The notes beneath the pieces are model-generated. The model did not search any database. It saw only the letters and a list, made by a program, of their open reading frames with translations, and was not told where the DNA came from. From Pantoea sp. AS-PWVM4 (lineage in GTDB: Bacteria > Pseudomonadota > Gammaproteobacteria > Enterobacterales > Enterobacteriaceae), in the NCBI RefSeq assembly GCF_000468095.1, contig NZ_ASZC01000002.1, positions 434,001 to 498,000 on the forward strand: a DNA stretch of 64,000 nt, given 5' to 3'. Below, one piece after another: positions 1 to 8,004 of the stretch. The position numbers and the translations under genes are program-made. Within the stretch, counting starts at the first letter, position 1; the number at the start of each line of letters is the position of its first letter.

Positions 1-1110
1 TTCCGTGGCTACCGGGTGGGATCGGTAGAAACCAGCAGTTTTGATACCGACAAACGTATGATGACGTATCAGCTGTTTATCTCAGCGCCTTATGACCGAC
101 TGGTGACCACCAATGTGCGTTTCTGGAAGGACAGCGGCATCGCCGTGGATATGTCTTCCTCAGGTATGCGTGTCGAGATGGGATCATTGACCACGCTGTT
201 CAGTGGCGGTGTGAGCTTTGATGTGCCAACTGGCTGGGAGCTGGGCGAAGTGGCGCAGAACAAGGCGGAATACCATCTGTTTGACGATCAGCGCAGTATC
301 CAGGATTCGTTGTATACCAAGCATATCGATTTCCTGATGTTCTTCTCTGACTCCATTCGAGGTCTACAGGCGGGAGCACCGGTGGAGTTTCGCGGTATCC
401 GGCTTGGCACGGTGGCGAAGGCACCTTACATGATCCCGGGCCTGGATCAGGCGCTGGACAATGATTATCGTGTGCCGGTATTGATTCGTATTGAGCCTGA
501 TCGCTTCATTACCCGTCTGGGCGGAGATTTTAACCTTGAGCAACATCTGCAAGATGGTAAAAAGCGCGGCCTGCGTGCCACGTTGAAAACAGGGAATCTG
601 CTTTCCGGCGCACTCTACGTTGATCTGGACTTCTATGACAATGTGGCGGCGTATAAAGGGCCGAATAAAGTTGCCGGTTTCGAAGTGATTCCGACGGTCA
701 GCGGCGGCCTCAGTCAGATTCAACAAAAACTGATGGCGGCATTGGATAAGATTAACAATCTACCGTTGAATCCGATGATCAATGAGGCAACCGGTACGCT
801 GAAAGAGAGTCAGAAAACGTTGCAGCAGTTGCAAAAAACGCTGAATAACCTGAATCAGATCACTGCCAGCCCGGCGATGAAGACGTTACCGGCTGATATG
901 CAGCAGACATTGCGTGAGCTGAACCGCAGCATGAAAGGGTTGCAACCGGGATCGCCTGCTTATAACAAGCTGGTAGGCGGTATGCAGCAACTCGATAAGA
1001 CGCTGCGTGAATTGCAGCCGGTGTTGAAGACACTGAACAGCAAAAGCAACGCGCTGGTGTTTGAAGCCAAGCCGGGTGAGGACCCACAGCCAAAGAGGGC
1101 GAAACAGTGA
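1..1110 (+). CDS. pqiB: PqiB, MCE-domain lipid transport protein (5' partial)
   Basis: PqiB is the periplasm-spanning MCE protein of the PqiABC system that moves lipids between inner and outer membranes. The frame is open from base 1, so the N-terminal membrane anchor and first MCE domain lie outside the window and 369 residues remain. The visible part holds the end of one MCE domain, another MCE domain at roughly residues 110-195 with the signature GAPVEFRGIRLGTV, then about 120 Leu/Gln-rich residues that fit the C-terminal coiled-coil needle. Its stop overlaps the pqiC start by 4 bp, so the two are translationally coupled. Identity also rests on the following pqiC-rmf-fabA order. Confidence 0.95.
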   Translation, partial: FRGYRVGSVETSSFDTDKRMMTYQLFISAPYDRLVTTNVRFWKDSGIAVDMSSSGMRVEMGSLTTLFSGGVSFDVPTGWELGEVAQNKAEYHLFDDQRSIQDSLYTKHIDFLMFFSDSIRGLQAGAPVEFRGIRLGTVAKAPYMIPGLDQALDNDYRVPVLIRIEPDRFITRLGGDFNLEQHLQDGKKRGLRATLKTGNLLSGALYVDLDFYDNVAAYKGPNKVAGFEVIPTVSGGLSQIQQKLMAALDKINNLPLNPMINEATGTLKESQKTLQQLQKTLNNLNQITASPAMKTLPADMQQTLRELNRSMKGLQPGSPAYNKLVGGMQQLDKTLRELQPVLKTLNSKSNALVFEAKPGEDPQPKRAKQ

Positions 1111-1673
1111 AAAAAGGGTTGATGATTGGGGCGATGCTGCTGCTGGCGGGTTGCAGCAGCACCGTTGAAACGACGTACTATCAACTCCCGACAGGTGCCG
1201 CTATGGCACCTGTCAGCAGCGATGCCAGCAGTAAGCAGCCGATGCTTTGGGTTCAGCAGGTCAGCGTACCGGATTATCTGGCAGGCAATGGTTTGGTGTA
1301 CCAGACCAGCGACGTGAAATACGTCATTGCCGCTAATAATCTTTGGGCCAGTCCGCTTGACCAGCAATTGCAGCAAACGCTGGTGAATAATCTGAGCCGT
1401 GCGTTGCCGGGCCGCCTGGTATCAGGCTCGCCGTTGGCTGAGACGCACGATACCCTGACCGTCAATGTGACCGGTTTTCAGGGGCGCTTTGACGGTAAAG
1501 CCATTGTGAGTGGGGAGTGGGTGCTGCAACATGAAGGGCGTCTTATCAAACATGGCTTTAATCTGACGCTGCCACAGACTGAAGACGGTTACGATGCCTT
1601 GGTACGTACCCTGGCGCTTGGTTGGCAACAAGTCGCTCAGCAGATAGCGAATAATGCGATCGCGTTAAATTAA
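1107..1673 (+). CDS. pqiC: PqiC, outer-membrane lipoprotein of the Pqi system
   Basis: PqiC (formerly YmbA) is the lipoprotein partner of PqiAB, an ABC-type transport auxiliary lipoprotein thought to sit on the inner face of the outer membrane. The 188-residue product has a lipoprotein signal peptide with the lipobox LAGC and lipidated Cys16, then the typical YYQLP start of the mature domain. The start is GTG, overlapping the pqiB stop (GTGA). A hairpin with a T-tract follows at 1694-1745. Nothing unusual is seen compared with the family. Confidence 0.95.
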   Translation: MKKGLMIGAMLLLAGCSSTVETTYYQLPTGAAMAPVSSDASSKQPMLWVQQVSVPDYLAGNGLVYQTSDVKYVIAANNLWASPLDQQLQQTLVNNLSRALPGRLVSGSPLAETHDTLTVNVTGFQGRFDGKAIVSGEWVLQHEGRLIKHGFNLTLPQTEDGYDALVRTLALGWQQVAQQIANNAIALN

Positions 1674-1693
1674 GGATTGTTCGAAGCTTATCT

Positions 1694-1745
1694 AAGTCCT
1701 TGATTTGTCATTAACGAGTGGCAAAAATATCAGGGACTTTTTTAT
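1694..1745 (+). terminator. Terminator after pqiC
   Basis: Imperfect 11-bp arms (1694-1704 and 1729-1739, AAGTCC..GGACTT) enclose a 24-base loop and are followed by TTTTT. It would end the pqiABC transcript before rmf. Confidence 0.7.
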
Positions 1746-1950
1746 TGTCTAATCAGCCAGATAAGAGATTTTTCCGAAAATTTACCTCATTCTGTGATGT
1801 CGGTTTCAGGTCATATTTATGACATTGGCGTGAAATTTGCGCATTGATCTTTTCGGCGCATGGCGTTAGAACGTTAGAGTGGTTGAACATTTTTCCGCCA
1901 CTCTATCTTTCCACCAGATTCCACCAGACCTGAAATGAGGGAAACGAGGT

Positions 1951-2118
1951 ATGAAGAGACAGAAACGAGACCGCCTGGAACGAGCACATTCACGAGGCTA
2001 TCAGGCCGGTATTACGGGACGCTCAAAAGAGATTTGCCCGTATCAAATGATCGACGCACGGTCTCACTGGTTGGGAGGTTGGCGACAAGCCATGGAGGAC
2101 AGGTCGGCGGTGGCTTAG
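1951..2118 (+). CDS. rmf: Ribosome modulation factor
   Basis: RMF binds 70S ribosomes in stationary phase and drives dimerisation into inactive 100S particles. The 55-residue basic product starts MKRQKRDRLERAHSRGYQAG and contains the SKEICPYQ and WLGGWRQAM motifs; length and sequence match the E. coli protein almost throughout. The ATG at 1951 is preceded by GAGG with good spacing. A longer overlapping open frame from 1935 is out of frame and is a shadow. The gene is monocistronic, with its own terminator at 2148-2170, in the conserved place between pqiC and fabA. Confidence 0.97.
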   Translation: MKRQKRDRLERAHSRGYQAGITGRSKEICPYQMIDARSHWLGGWRQAMEDRSAVA

Positions 2119-2147
2119 CACTGCCGGATGTCTATCAATAAGGAACA

Positions 2148-2170
2148 AACCTCCGCGTAATGCGGAGGTT
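2148..2170 (+). terminator. Hairpin terminator after rmf
   Basis: Perfect 9-bp arms (AACCTCCGC / GCGGAGGTT) around a 5-base loop, followed by a weak T-rich stretch. It lies between the convergent rmf and fabA genes. Confidence 0.75.
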
Positions 2171-2226
2171 GTCATTTATACCCGTCATAACCTGAGATAC
2201 CTCAAGTCATTTCGGGTATAGGGAGA

Positions 2227-2745
2227 TTAGAAAGCGGTGGTGTCTTTGAACAGACCCACTTTCAGGTCAGTTGCCGAGTAAATCAGATTACCGTCGACAA
2301 ATACCTCGCCATCAGCAACGCCCATCACCAGTTTGCGGTTGATGACACGTTTGAAGTGAATTTTATACGTCACTTTCTTCGCTGTTGGCAGCACCTGACC
2401 GGTGAATTTCACTTCGCCCACGCCCAACGCGCGGCCTTTGCCTTCGGCACCCAACCAACCCAGATAGAAGCCAACCAGCTGCCACATGGCATCCAGGCCC
2501 AGACAACCCGGCATAACGGGGTCGCCGATGAAGTGGCAATCAAAGAACCACAGGTCAGGACGGATATCCAGCTCGGCTTCGACAAAACCTTTGTCGTATT
2601 TGCCGCCGTCTTCGGTCATTTTGACCACGCGGTCCATCATCAACATATTGCCTGATGGAAGCGGCGGTCCGTTTTCGCCAAACAGTTCTCCGCGACCTGA
2701 GGCAACCAGGTCTTCTTTGCTATAGGATTCGCGTTTATCTACCAT
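2227..2745 (-). CDS. fabA: 3-hydroxydecanoyl-ACP dehydratase/isomerase FabA
   Basis: FabA dehydrates 3-hydroxydecanoyl-ACP and isomerises trans-2- to cis-3-decenoyl-ACP, the branch point to unsaturated fatty acids; it acts as a cytosolic dimer. The 172-residue product is full length. The hot-dog fold motif [20 protein letters not shown] carries the active-site His (in CHF) and the Asp (in GLD) that pair across the dimer. The start [13 protein letters not shown] matches the family. A FabR-type operator lies 38 bp upstream at 2783-2799. ycbZ, on the same strand upstream, is a separate unit or reads through. Confidence 0.97.
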   Translation of the reverse strand: MVDKRESYSKEDLVASGRGELFGENGPPLPSGNMLMMDRVVKMTEDGGKYDKGFVEAELDIRPDLWFFDCHFIGDPVMPGCLGLDAMWQLVGFYLGWLGAEGKGRALGVGEVKFTGQVLPTAKKVTYKIHFKRVINRKLVMGVADGEVFVDGNLIYSATDLKVGLFKDTTAF

Positions 2746-2782
2746 GTTCTCAATAAGCCTTATTTAGTGAAGCCCGAATATT

Positions 2783-2799
2783 AGCGAACAGTTGTACGC
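2783..2799 (-). promoter_or_regulatory. Probable FabR operator of fabA
   Basis: Read on the minus strand this is GCGTACAACTGTTCGCT, an interrupted palindrome like the FabR site of E. coli fabA and fabB (GCGTACA..TGTTCGCT). It lies just upstream of the fabA start, where FabR represses and FadR activates in E. coli. The FadR site was not resolved. Confidence 0.65.
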
Positions 2800-2811
2800 C
2801 GGGCAATGCTA

Positions 2812-4554
2812 TCAGCTGTGGTTGAACCAGTTAAGCCAACGTAAGGGCCACGGACGCTGACGCGTCTCCTGCTGATTCAGCTGCGCGATACGTTCCTGGA
2901 TAGTGCTCAGCAGGGAGTCCCCGCTTTCACTTTGCCACACCACACCGGTTAGCAGTGGTAATGCCTCATCGACGCTCTCAATCGCCCAGATATGGAACTG
3001 GCCCTGCTGGACCGCTTCAATCACCGCAGCGTTGAGACTCAGATGGCGGACATTACTGGCGGGCAAAATGACGCCCTGCTGGCCGGTAAGACCACGTTCG
3101 TGACAAATACTGAAGAAGCCCTCAATTTTTTCATTGAGGCCACCCACTGGCTGTACATTGCCAAACTGATCAACCGAACCGGTGACGGCGATTTGCTGAT
3201 TGAGCGGTTGATTAGCCAGTGCACTGATCAGCGCGCAAAGCTCGGCCAGTGATGCGCTGTCACCATCGACTTCAGAATAGGATTGTTCAAACACCAGTGA
3301 AGCAGAGAAGGGGAGTTGCTGCTCCAGCTCCAGCTCGGCAATCAGGTAAGCCTGCATAATCATCATGCCTTTCGCATGGATATTGCCGCCCAGCTCCGCT
3401 TTGCGTTCGACGTCAGTGAACTCGCCATCACCCGGATGCACTACGCAAGTAATACGCGACGGTTCGCCCCAGGGACGCGGATGGCCTGGAAACTCAATCA
3501 CAGACAGGCCATTGATCTGACCAACCACTTCCCCTTCTGTTTCGATCATGATCTGGTTTAGCAGAATTTCATCACGCATGCGATCGGCGAGGAAACTTTC
3601 GCGCCACTGACGCGCTTCCAGTGCATCCTTTAGGGCTTCGGCATTAAGGACGTCGCCGTGCAGTGCGGCTTCCTGCATCTGGCGGCGCAACCAGCGTGGG
3701 CACAGCGGTAAGGTGTCCTGATCGCCAGTGTTCCGTACCGCCTCATTGATCAGTACCGGCCAGAAATCTGCTTCAGGATCCGGTAAACCGGCCAGACCAG
3801 CCTGGGTGAGTGTCCACTGACACCAGGCGGTCATATCGTCTTCATCGACCAACTGCAAGCTTTCTTCAAACTCACTGTAAAGCGCCATTTCGTGCGCTTC
3901 GGCATCCAGAGCCTGAAAATCAGCTAATGCATCACGTTCGCCGCACAGGATCAGGCGCAGCTGAAACGGTAACGCTGGAATCGTGACCGGTAACGGCTGA
4001 CGTTCATCTGATGAATACCATTCAAAACGGCCCTGCTCGATACATTTTTTCAGTCGTAACCACATCAGCGGCTGAGCCAGCAACGTATTGACGCTGAGGA
4101 TCAGGGTGCCGCCATTGGCGCGATGGATTAAACCTGGCTCGAGCTGGACCCGATCTTTGTATTGACGGACGCAGCCAAACAGTTGTTCAAATTCGATCCA
4201 GTCTGCATAGTGCACGCCACCCTGGCTGGTGAAAGGGCGGTTTTCTGCCGCTGGTAACAGGCTGACATTGTCACCCATCACCAGATAATCACCACCAAAC
4301 AGGGCGGTTTCATCAGGCTGAAAGCGCTGTGCAGCCGAGGCAATCCAGGCGAGGTAGTCGTTATTTTCCTGACTGCGTAACAGCAGCAGTGGAAAACCCT
4401 GTTGTTGATGATGTAAATGCGCCAGGGCATTCAGCAGACGCGGCTGGACCGCGGCTAGACTATCGCTATCTTCCAGTGAAACATTGGAGAAAATGGATTG
4501 GTAGCGGGTGCTATCCGGCTGCAGGGCTTGCCACGTAAGTTGAGAGCTGGTCAA
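2812..4554 (-). CDS. ycbZ: Lon-family ATP-dependent protease homologue YcbZ
   Basis: YcbZ is a paralogue of Lon that keeps the C-terminal proteolytic domain; its substrates are not well established. The 580-residue product has a degenerate ATPase-like N-terminal half and, from about residue 360, the Lon protease domain. The catalytic Ser lies in DGDSASLAE and the catalytic Lys in GGLNEKIEGFF. The gene sits between fabA and divergent matP, as in E. coli. The start MTSSQLTWQALQP follows the family pattern. No truncation is evident. Confidence 0.92.
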   Translation of the reverse strand: MTSSQLTWQALQPDSTRYQSIFSNVSLEDSDSLAAVQPRLLNALAHLHHQQQGFPLLLLRSQENNDYLAWIASAAQRFQPDETALFGGDYLVMGDNVSLLPAAENRPFTSQGGVHYADWIEFEQLFGCVRQYKDRVQLEPGLIHRANGGTLILSVNTLLAQPLMWLRLKKCIEQGRFEWYSSDERQPLPVTIPALPFQLRLILCGERDALADFQALDAEAHEMALYSEFEESLQLVDEDDMTAWCQWTLTQAGLAGLPDPEADFWPVLINEAVRNTGDQDTLPLCPRWLRRQMQEAALHGDVLNAEALKDALEARQWRESFLADRMRDEILLNQIMIETEGEVVGQINGLSVIEFPGHPRPWGEPSRITCVVHPGDGEFTDVERKAELGGNIHAKGMMIMQAYLIAELELEQQLPFSASLVFEQSYSEVDGDSASLAELCALISALANQPLNQQIAVTGSVDQFGNVQPVGGLNEKIEGFFSICHERGLTGQQGVILPASNVRHLSLNAAVIEAVQQGQFHIWAIESVDEALPLLTGVVWQSESGDSLLSTIQERIAQLNQQETRQRPWPLRWLNWFNHS

Positions 4555-4723
4555 AATATTCCATTCGTCGAATTCGGGAAAAGCGCGATTATACAGGAAT
4601 CAACCAGGTTAAGCACTGCGGAGTTCCGGCCCGAATTGTGATGACCGCAATATGTTTTTCCTTGCTGCATCCAGGAAAAAAGCTGTTATTCTTAGTTTGT
4701 TACGTGATCACGATGAGATTCCG

Positions 4724-5191
4724 ATGAAATACCAGCAGCTCGAAAATCTTGAAAGTGGATGGAAGTGGAAATACCTGGTGAAAAAGCATCGGGAAGGTGA
4801 GCTGATCACCCGTCATCTGGAGCTGAGTGCTGCTCAGGCCGCGGTTGACCTGCTGTTGACGATGGAGAATAGCCCTGTCGAAGTCAACGCATGGATTGAC
4901 CAGCATATTCATCCGGATTTAGAAAATCGTCTTAAGCAGACGATCCGTGCTCGTCGTAAGCGCCACTTTAATGCGGAGCATCAGCATACCAGGAAGAAAT
5001 CAATCGATTTGGAATATCTGGTGTGGCAACGGCTGGCAGGACTGGCGCAGCGTCGCAGCAGCACGCTTTCTGAAACGATTGTTCAGTTGATTGAAGATGC
5101 GGAACGCAAAGAGAAGTATGCCAACCAGATGTCGACACTGAAGCAGGACTTGCAGGCTATTCTGGGTAAAGGTGATGCAGGTAACGAGTAA
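4724..5191 (+). CDS. matP: Macrodomain Ter organiser MatP
   Basis: MatP binds matS sites in the terminus region and condenses it into the Ter macrodomain, linking it to the divisome through ZapB. The 155-residue product starts [26 protein letters not shown], as in E. coli (150 aa). It has an N-terminal four-helix bundle, a central ribbon-helix-helix segment and a C-terminal coiled-coil. An in-frame upstream start at 4652 would add 24 residues absent from the family, so the internal ATG at 4724 was chosen. The terminator at 5219-5245 is shared with convergent ompA. Confidence 0.95.
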   Translation: MKYQQLENLESGWKWKYLVKKHREGELITRHLELSAAQAAVDLLLTMENSPVEVNAWIDQHIHPDLENRLKQTIRARRKRHFNAEHQHTRKKSIDLEYLVWQRLAGLAQRRSSTLSETIVQLIEDAERKEKYANQMSTLKQDLQAILGKGDAGNE

Positions 5192-5218
5192 TCTATTGGT
5201 TGCCATCTGCCAGGTATA

Positions 5219-5245
5219 AAAAAACCCCGCCGAAGCGGGGTTTTT
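5219..5245. terminator. Bidirectional terminator between matP and ompA
   Basis: The stem AAACCCCGC / GCGGGGTTT with a CGAA loop has a run of A on the left and T on the right, so it can end both convergent transcripts. Confidence 0.88.
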
Positions 5246-5258
5246 ATTACGCGAAAAC

Positions 5259-6332
5259 TTAAGCCTGCGGCTGAGTTACCACGTCTTTGATACCTTTCAC
5301 GTCGATTTCAACGCGACGGTCCGGCGCCAGGCAGTCGATCAGGGCGTTGCGGCCTTTCACGCTGTCACAGGTGTTGCCAGTAACCGGGTTAGATTTGCCC
5401 ATGCCACGCGCAGAGATTTTGTTAGCCGGGATACCTTTAGATACCAGGTAGTCGACAACAGACTGAGCACGTTTCTCAGACAGTTTCTGGTTGTACTGCT
5501 CTGAACCGATACGGTCGGTGAAGCCCAGAACCACGACTGAACCGTCTTTCGGGTCCAGTGAGCTCAGCTGGCTGTACAGCTGATCCAGAGCCTGCTGACC
5601 TTCCGGCTTCAGGGTTGCTTTGTTGAAGTTGAACAGAACGTCAGACTTCAGGGTGAAGCGCTTGGTTTCTACAACCGGAGCCGGAGCTGGGGTCGGAGCA
5701 GCAACAACTGGTGCAGCAGCTTCGTCCTGACCGAAACGGTAAGAAACACCGACGCTCAGCATGCTGTTGTCAGGGCGTGCGCCAACGGTGCCTGCGTCGC
5801 CGATGTTGTTAACCCACTGGTAGTCCAGACGAGTAGCCCAGTTTTTGGTCAGTGCGTATTCAACACCAACAGCAGCCAGCGGAGAAACGCCGGTGTCGTG
5901 GTCGCTGATGCGGCCAGTAGTCGGGTTGGTCTGAGTTGAGTCAGCACGCCATACCATGCCGCCCAGACGGGTGTACACGTCCAGATCGTCAGTGATCGGG
6001 TAGCTCAGTTTAGCAGCCAGCTGAACGCCTTGTGCTTTGAACGCGCCGTTAGTCACGCTGCCTTTGTTCGGCATACGGCCCAGCCAGTCGTAGCCCAGCT
6101 CGAAGCCCAGGTACGGGTTAGCCTGGTAGCCCAGGAATGCACCTGCGCCCAGCTGACTTTCGTGAGTCGGACCGTTGTTGTTCTCATAACCGTTACCGTA
6201 GTAACCAGTATCGTGATACTGAGACCAGCCCAGTTTAGCACCGGTATACCAGGTGTCATCTTTAGGAGCGGCCTGCGCTACGGTAGCGAAGCCAGCCAGT
6301 GCCACTGCAATTGCGATAGCTGTCTTTTTCAT
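5259..6332 (-). CDS. ompA: Outer membrane protein A
   Basis: OmpA is the abundant eight-stranded outer-membrane barrel with a periplasmic peptidoglycan-binding domain. The 357-residue precursor has the signal peptide [21 protein letters not shown], the barrel to about residue 200, a Pro/Ala-rich linker ([14 protein letters not shown]), and the OmpA-C domain with the LSEKRAQSV and RRVEI peptidoglycan-binding motifs and two Cys. The start at 6332 is fixed by the signal peptide and the E. coli-like leader GATAACGAGGCGCAAA just before the ATG; a further upstream ATG would precede the signal peptide and is not used. Codon use looks strongly biased, as expected for high expression. Confidence 0.98.
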   Translation of the reverse strand: MKKTAIAIAVALAGFATVAQAAPKDDTWYTGAKLGWSQYHDTGYYGNGYENNNGPTHESQLGAGAFLGYQANPYLGFELGYDWLGRMPNKGSVTNGAFKAQGVQLAAKLSYPITDDLDVYTRLGGMVWRADSTQTNPTTGRISDHDTGVSPLAAVGVEYALTKNWATRLDYQWVNNIGDAGTVGARPDNSMLSVGVSYRFGQDEAAAPVVAAPTPAPAPVVETKRFTLKSDVLFNFNKATLKPEGQQALDQLYSQLSSLDPKDGSVVVLGFTDRIGSEQYNQKLSEKRAQSVVDYLVSKGIPANKISARGMGKSNPVTGNTCDSVKGRNALIDCLAPDRRVEIDVKGIKDVVTQPQA

Positions 6333-6467
6333 TTTGCGCCTCGTTATCATCCAAATAGGCAATGAGCAAAAATAGTTTGCTCTTGGTTTAATCCTTCGCC
6401 GGGTCAAAACGCTCGCTTATGACTCTACCGAAAAAAACGGAGGTTATTGAGCACCCTGGCGAGGTAA

Positions 6468-6495
6468 AGTCTACAACGAGATTGGAAAGTTACAA
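6468..6495 (-). promoter_or_regulatory. Probable ompA promoter
   Basis: On the minus strand TTGTAA (6490-6495) and TAGACT (6468-6473) are 16 bp apart, within a block closely resembling the E. coli ompA promoter region. It would give a 5' leader of about 125-130 nt, similar to the long stable ompA leader of E. coli. The rest of the 351-base ompA-sulA gap shows no gene. Confidence 0.6.
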
Positions 6496-6682
6496 GTATG
6501 ATGTGACGCCAGGCGATAAAAAAACAGGGATTTATACACACATTTTAACAATTGACACGGCATAATCTTCGTGATCAGAAATGAAAAAATCGGCTAAGCC
6601 ATTGTCTAAGCTGGCGGGACAAGAATCAGTGGCTTAGCGTCAACTTCCGCAAAAAACAGCGTGAGAAAAATCCTAATTTTAC

Positions 6683-7174
6683 TTAATGAAACAAATCTGA
6701 GGGAATTTTTGACGCAGATGGTTGTCTGCACAAAACCCCATCGTGTCCCTGAGGACGCATCACCAACCCCAAAGCTTCCCCTTCAGCAGCAGCCTGTTTG
6801 AGTTCACGACGTTCATCATCATTCAGCTCATAAGGGATCCACGCCAGCACGACGCTATAGTTACCGGTGCGCAGAGCTTTAACCATGCTTTCAACCGTAC
6901 TGTAGCGTTCAGATTCAGTGATGTGCATGCTCTTTTCCAGCGGCAAACCAGATTGTTGCATCCAATGGCGATTCAGCTTATGTGCAGGCGTTAACCACAG
7001 CTGCCAGCGTGATTGTAAGCTCAATTGTTTTAGCACCGGCAGCAGCAGTAATTGCATCATGCCAGGTTGCTCGCTGTAGCGAAGTTCTGTAATGCCACCC
7101 AAAGAAGGTTGCGCTAAGTCTGAAGTCGCAAAACGGTGAGAACGATCAGCGGTGCCAGAGAATTGAGTACGCAT
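6683..7174 (-). CDS. sulA: SOS cell division inhibitor SulA
   Basis: SulA binds FtsZ and blocks Z-ring assembly during the SOS response; Lon removes it afterwards. The 163-residue product has the conserved core (GMMQLLLLPVLKQLSLQSRWQ, the FtsZ-binding fold) and ends in a His-containing tail like the Lon-recognised end of E. coli SulA. It is a little shorter than E. coli SulA (169 aa). A LexA box lies 22 bp upstream of the start. Position between ompA and sxy is conserved. Confidence 0.95.
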   Translation of the reverse strand: MRTQFSGTADRSHRFATSDLAQPSLGGITELRYSEQPGMMQLLLLPVLKQLSLQSRWQLWLTPAHKLNRHWMQQSGLPLEKSMHITESERYSTVESMVKALRTGNYSVVLAWIPYELNDDERRELKQAAAEGEALGLVMRPQGHDGVLCRQPSASKIPSDLFH

Positions 7175-7196
7175 AATTTAATCACTCAGTAATGAA

Positions 7197-7212
7197 CTGT
7201 ATGAATATACAG
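7197..7212 (-). promoter_or_regulatory. LexA box of sulA
   Basis: CTGTATGAATATACAG matches the consensus CTGT-N8-ACAG and sits upstream of sulA, overlapping where its promoter should be. It predicts SOS induction. Confidence 0.92.
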
Positions 7213-7397
7213 TAATGAGTTCCTGGATAAAGATCAACCTCAATTTCTGAAAACGTCTCGCAAAATCGGACAAATTTTCACCTCGAATGCATTTATTCAT
7301 TGAACAGCTGGAACGTTTTCAATATCTTCTAACCTGATGAATACATGAAGTATTTATTAGGACAGTTCTGGTAAAAGGAATTCAGGAAGGTATCAGG

Positions 7398-7997
7398 ATG
7401 AAAAAATCTCACCCAATCGTCGAACAATCGAAAGCACAATTAGCCGCGCTAGGCGAAATTGAATCCCGCACGCAGTTTGGTGGTTATACGCTCTCAGTGG
7501 AAAAGGTTGTCTTTGCGTTTATCAATGAAGATGCGCTCTATCTACGTGCCTGTGAAGCGGTGACGACCTATGCGACGCAATGCCCGATGGAGCCGCTGAT
7601 TTACAGTAAACGCGGTATACCGGTGACACTGAGTTATTACAAAGTCGACAAACGTCTTTGGCAGGAACCGGAACAGTTAATGCGGCTATCCTCTGGGGCG
7701 CTACACGCTGCGCGTGAGGAGTTGCAAACCCGTTATGTCTCACTGCGGCTGAAGGATTTGCCCAATCTCAGCCTGCGTATGGAAATGATGCTACATAAGG
7801 TCGGCATCTGCTCGGTCAAACATCTGTGTGAAACAGGTGCCAAGAAAAGTTGGCTGAAACTTCGCACCATCAATAAGCATATCGGCCTGAAGACGCTGCT
7901 GGCTCTCGAGGGAGCGATTTCGGGCCATCACGAGGCGGCATTGCCTCGTGAGGTCCGGGAGGAGTTATGCGCGTGGTATCAAAAAACGCTCCGCTAA
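7398..7997 (+). CDS. sxy: Sxy/TfoX competence and CRP-S regulator
   Basis: Sxy (TfoX) is the coactivator that lets CRP act at CRP-S promoters of competence genes. The 199-residue product has the TfoX N-terminal domain (residues about 20-110) and the C-terminal helical TfoX domain containing LKDLPNLSLRMEMMLHKVGICSV. Length is close to E. coli Sxy (209 aa). It is divergent from sulA and convergent with yccS, as in E. coli. A structured leader is expected by analogy with other Sxy genes, but no specific structure was worked out here. Confidence 0.92.
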   Translation: MKKSHPIVEQSKAQLAALGEIESRTQFGGYTLSVEKVVFAFINEDALYLRACEAVTTYATQCPMEPLIYSKRGIPVTLSYYKVDKRLWQEPEQLMRLSSGALHAAREELQTRYVSLRLKDLPNLSLRMEMMLHKVGICSVKHLCETGAKKSWLKLRTINKHIGLKTLLALEGAISGHHEAALPREVREELCAWYQKTLR

Positions 7998-8004
7998 CAG
8001 CGGT

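Noticed and set aside
1935-2141. 68-residue open frame overlapping rmf
   Set aside because: It is out of frame with rmf, whose 55-residue product matches the known protein throughout.
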